DNA from: M3007 sp038246345
Lineage (GTDB): Bacteria; Bacteroidota; Bacteroidia; Chitinophagales; Saprospiraceae
Length of the DNA: 16,611 nt
Direction of reading: 5' to 3'
NCBI GenBank assembly: GCA_038246345.1
Contig: JBBRWA010000116.1
Coordinates: 1 to 16,611, forward strand
In this document: one piece after another, positions 15,048-16,611 of the stretch
Position numbering within the stretch: the first letter of the stretch is position 1
Layout of the letters: each line of letters starts with the position of its first letter
Program-made: the position numbers and the translations under genes
The notes under the pieces: generated by a model
Seen by the model: the letters and a program-made list of their open reading frames with translations, nothing else
What the model was told of the DNA's origin: nothing
Databases searched by the model: none

Positions 15048-15145
15048 AGTTGCTGATCGATGCCAACTTGTCTTAAAGGCTGGCAAAGCATATTGGTCAC
15101 CTTTTTGATGAGGTATTACACGTCGAGCGGACTGGGATGGCGATT
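15044..15145 (+). pseudogene. DUF5615 PIN-like toxin remnant
   Basis: ATG 15044 starts MKLLIDANLS, the hallmark N-terminus of DUF5615 PIN-like proteins with the first acidic active-site residue (Asp6). A TAA follows at 15074-15076, and the same frame then continues RLAKHIGHLFDEVLHVERTG, the expected next part. One substitution would restore the frame, for example TAC or TGG to TAA. After about 15130-15145 the sequence changes to beta-barrel coding DNA in another frame, so roughly two thirds of the toxin is missing. Toxin and antitoxin are therefore both inactive as read. Confidence 0.75.
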
Positions 15146-16000
15146 TCATACATTACGACATCAACAACCCCAGCCATTATTTACTGAAAAACCTTGATGC
15201 TGCGGGAACCCCAATGACCGAAAGCGAATTGAGTATTGGCAAAAAAACGCCCATTCGCGTGGCTGTACTGAAAGCTGATTATAGCATCGATTTTGGGAAA
15301 AAGCTGAAATTGGAAACTGGGGGCAAGTGCACATCCCTGCGCTTCGACAACACCGTATCCGTGCAAAGCCGTGAACCTCAACAGAATTGGATGGTCATTT
15401 CTGACCTCACCTCATTGTTTCATTTGAATGAAGATGTGGAAGCCGCTTATGGTTCCTTTAGCGCAAAAATCAGCGAAAAGACCGACCTCAAAGCAGGCCT
15501 CCGCTACGAATACACCAACACCAACCTTGGCTCAATGGAACAACCGAACCTGGTGGATCGGCACTATGGTTCCTGGTTCCCAAGCATCTTTCTGACCCAC
15601 AAACTGACAGAAACCCAAACCCTCAACGTCTCCTACAGTCGCCGCATCACTCGCCCGCAAACCAGACAGCTAGCCCCCTGGCTAATCTTCATTGATCCAA
15701 CCAAGATTGAGGGCGGAAATACCGCCATCCAGCCATCCTTCACAGATGCGCTGAAAATTAGAATATGGTTTTAAATCCTGGCGCTTCGGCGTGTCGTACA
15801 GCATCGAAAATCAGCCCATGCGCTATGTGCCAACGGTAGATGCTGCCAATAACCGCCAAGTAACCCGTCCTGAAAACCTGGACAATGAAAAGGTGCTAAG
15901 TTTTAACCTGTTCGTACCGCCGCACCCAACCAAATGGTGGGACATGCAAAACAACTTCTTCGTAAATAATATGCCGATGAATTTATCAATATTGGTTTAG
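15130..16000 (+). pseudogene. Fragment of an outer-membrane beta-barrel protein (OMP_b-brl_3-like)
   Basis: From DWDGDFIHYDINNPSHYLL (15130 onward) the frame encodes repeated amphipathic beta strands typical of the Bacteroidota outer-membrane beta-barrel family: LKADYSIDFGKKLKLETGGK, TDLKAGLRYEYTNTNLG, TQTLNVSYSRRITRPQTRQL and GGNTAIQPSFTDALKI. A +1 frameshift at about 15760 breaks it. Dropping one A gives KIEYGFKSWRFGVSYSIENQ and continues to WWDMQNNFFVNN near 15975. The N-terminal carboxypeptidase-like and plug regions and the last strands are absent. It joins the DUF5615 remnant without a spacer, which indicates a deletion or recombination junction. Confidence 0.8.
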
Positions 16001-16029
16001 AGAAACTCCGAATTATCAAAGAATTGCAG

Positions 16030-16037
16030 TATTTTTG
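16030..16037 (+). promoter_or_regulatory. -7 box for the 84-aa gene
   Basis: TATTTTTG matches TAnnTTTG exactly, 21 bp before ATG 16059, the same spacing as in divIC. An in-frame TTG at 16035 overlaps the box and is not a credible start. Confidence 0.55.
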
Positions 16038-16058
16038 GTATCAAAAATTAAACGAACT

Positions 16059-16313
16059 ATGAAAACCGCAACTGATATACCAATCTTTTTAGATTTTGAG
16101 ATGCTCGAAACTGAATGGAACATGCTGACTTCAGCTCAAGAAAAGGAACAGTTGTGGCAAAAAATGAAAAAATTACTTGCCAATTCAGACAAAACTCAAG
16201 TAGAACTTTTTTTTGAACAGCTAAACCTTAGCGCAAACAAAGTCTCCGATAGCTTGGAACGCGCTTTAGTTCGCGCAAAAGCTGCTGGATTCAAAGCCGA
16301 ATCAATTGTTTGA
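16059..16313 (+). CDS. Small helical hypothetical protein (84 aa)
   Basis: The family is not recognised. The product has no signal peptide or membrane segment and appears mostly alpha-helical and charged (EMLETEWNMLTSAQEKEQLWQ; KVSDSLERALVRAKAAGFK), with two likely helical hairpins. It has its own -7 box and a strong intrinsic terminator (16344-16383), so it is a complete single-gene unit, unlike the remnants just upstream. Such small acidic or helical proteins beside decayed toxin-antitoxin genes are sometimes antitoxins or element-borne regulators, but nothing here proves that. Confidence 0.65.
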   Translation: MKTATDIPIFLDFEMLETEWNMLTSAQEKEQLWQKMKKLLANSDKTQVELFFEQLNLSANKVSDSLERALVRAKAAGFKAESIV

Positions 16314-16343
16314 TTCCGCATTAACCCAGTCATGCCTGCCATA

Positions 16344-16383
16344 CCGTGATCGACCCGAAACAGTCGATCACGGCATTTTTTTT
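16344..16383 (+). terminator. Intrinsic terminator after the 84-aa gene
   Basis: The perfect 11-bp stem CCGTGATCGAC / GTCGATCACGG (16344-16354 and 16363-16373) has an 8-nt loop and is followed by CA and T8 (16376-16383). This is the only textbook intrinsic terminator seen in the window. Confidence 0.9.
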
Positions 16384-16395
16384 ATAGAAATACCG

Positions 16396-16404
16396 CCCCC
16401 CCCC
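16396..16404 (+). repeat. Poly-C tract (C9)
   Basis: Nine consecutive C residues, flanked by G and followed by GCCC, lie between the terminator and the right-edge array. It could vary in length by slippage; no gene is seen to depend on it within the window. Confidence 0.6.
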
Positions 16405-16525
16405 GCCCATTAGCCCACTATTTCCAACCATTTGTCCAAATTATTGTCCTTTCAACAAACTATGTCCCACCTTCGGCATCTCTTTCCATTAAACCATAAA
16501 TTGTGCTGCATTCCAAACGCCCTAT

Positions 16526-16611
16526 TCCGCAATCCGCATTCCAAAGTCCGCATTCCAAAGTCCGCATTCCAAAGTCCGCATTCCAAAGTCCGCATTCCAA
16601 AGTCCGCATTC
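16526..16611 (+). repeat. 14-bp tandem array (two alternating heptamers), runs off the edge
   Basis: After TCCGCAA (16526-16532), heptamers TCCGCAT and TCCAAAG alternate: TCCGCAT at 16533, 16547, 16561, 16575, 16589 and 16603, and TCCAAAG at 16540, 16554, 16568, 16582 and 16596. There are at least five full 14-bp units, identical to each other, so the array is recent or homogenised. By rotation and complement the units match the GGANNNN heptamers at the divIC stop. Confidence 0.95.

Noticed and set aside
16526..16611. CRISPR array
   Set aside because: The 14-bp units are contiguous and identical, with no variable spacers and no cas genes.

Overview
The window looks like a chromosomal piece of a Gram-negative Bacteroidota, probably a Saprospirales relative (Haliscomenobacter/Lewinella-like). 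Four things point there: several start sites preceded by the Bacteroidota -7 box TAnnTTTG with no Shine-Dalgarno sequence, a DUF6427 membrane protein, an OMP_b-brl_3-type beta-barrel relic, and DUF2911, XisI, DUF433 and DUF5615 family members. The lineage is inference; no rRNA or tRNA gene is visible.

Layout. 319-2902: a plus-strand operon of a DUF6427 membrane protein, a 37-residue one-TM peptide and an O-antigen ligase/polymerase-like protein. 3270-4573: a DivIC/FtsB-like division protein and succinyl-CoA synthetase alpha (sucD). 4771-5982: a serine-hydrolase lipoprotein. 5988-7720 (minus): a LysM/RlpA-like secreted protein coupled to an unrecognised lipoprotein, divergent from kdsB (7794-8540). 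9039-9995 (minus): a KirBac-type K+ channel, divergent from a cryptochrome-DASH gene (10068-11492). 11634-12750 (minus): a broken DUF2911 gene. 13089-14618: purH. 14643 to about 16000: a graveyard of gene remnants (XisI tail, frameshifted DUF433 antitoxin, nonsense-mutated DUF5615 toxin, beta-barrel fragment). 16059-16313: a small intact gene with its own promoter-like box and intrinsic terminator, followed by a 14-bp tandem array that runs off the window.

Most intact genes are housekeeping or envelope functions: LPS (kdsB, O-antigen-type ligase), division, TCA cycle, purine synthesis, peptidoglycan binding and K+ transport.

The most unusual signal is in the spaces between genes. Short tandem repeats of 7 bp (8 bp at one locus) sit exactly at gene 3' ends. 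They abut or contain the stop codons of divIC, sucD, kdsB, the K+ channel, cryptochrome and DUF2911. At three loci the array is paired with an inverted copy, so tandem-repeat arms flank a core of 65 to about 440 bp, and in two of these the core holds a further palindrome. The heptamers differ between loci but share length, placement and architecture. They resemble the heptanucleotide STRR repeats of filamentous cyanobacteria, but here they are tied to stop codons and often to convergent gene pairs. Two cores, near 11541 and 12911, are homologous and keep a stem through G-U-compatible changes. This family is the best candidate in the window for something undescribed.
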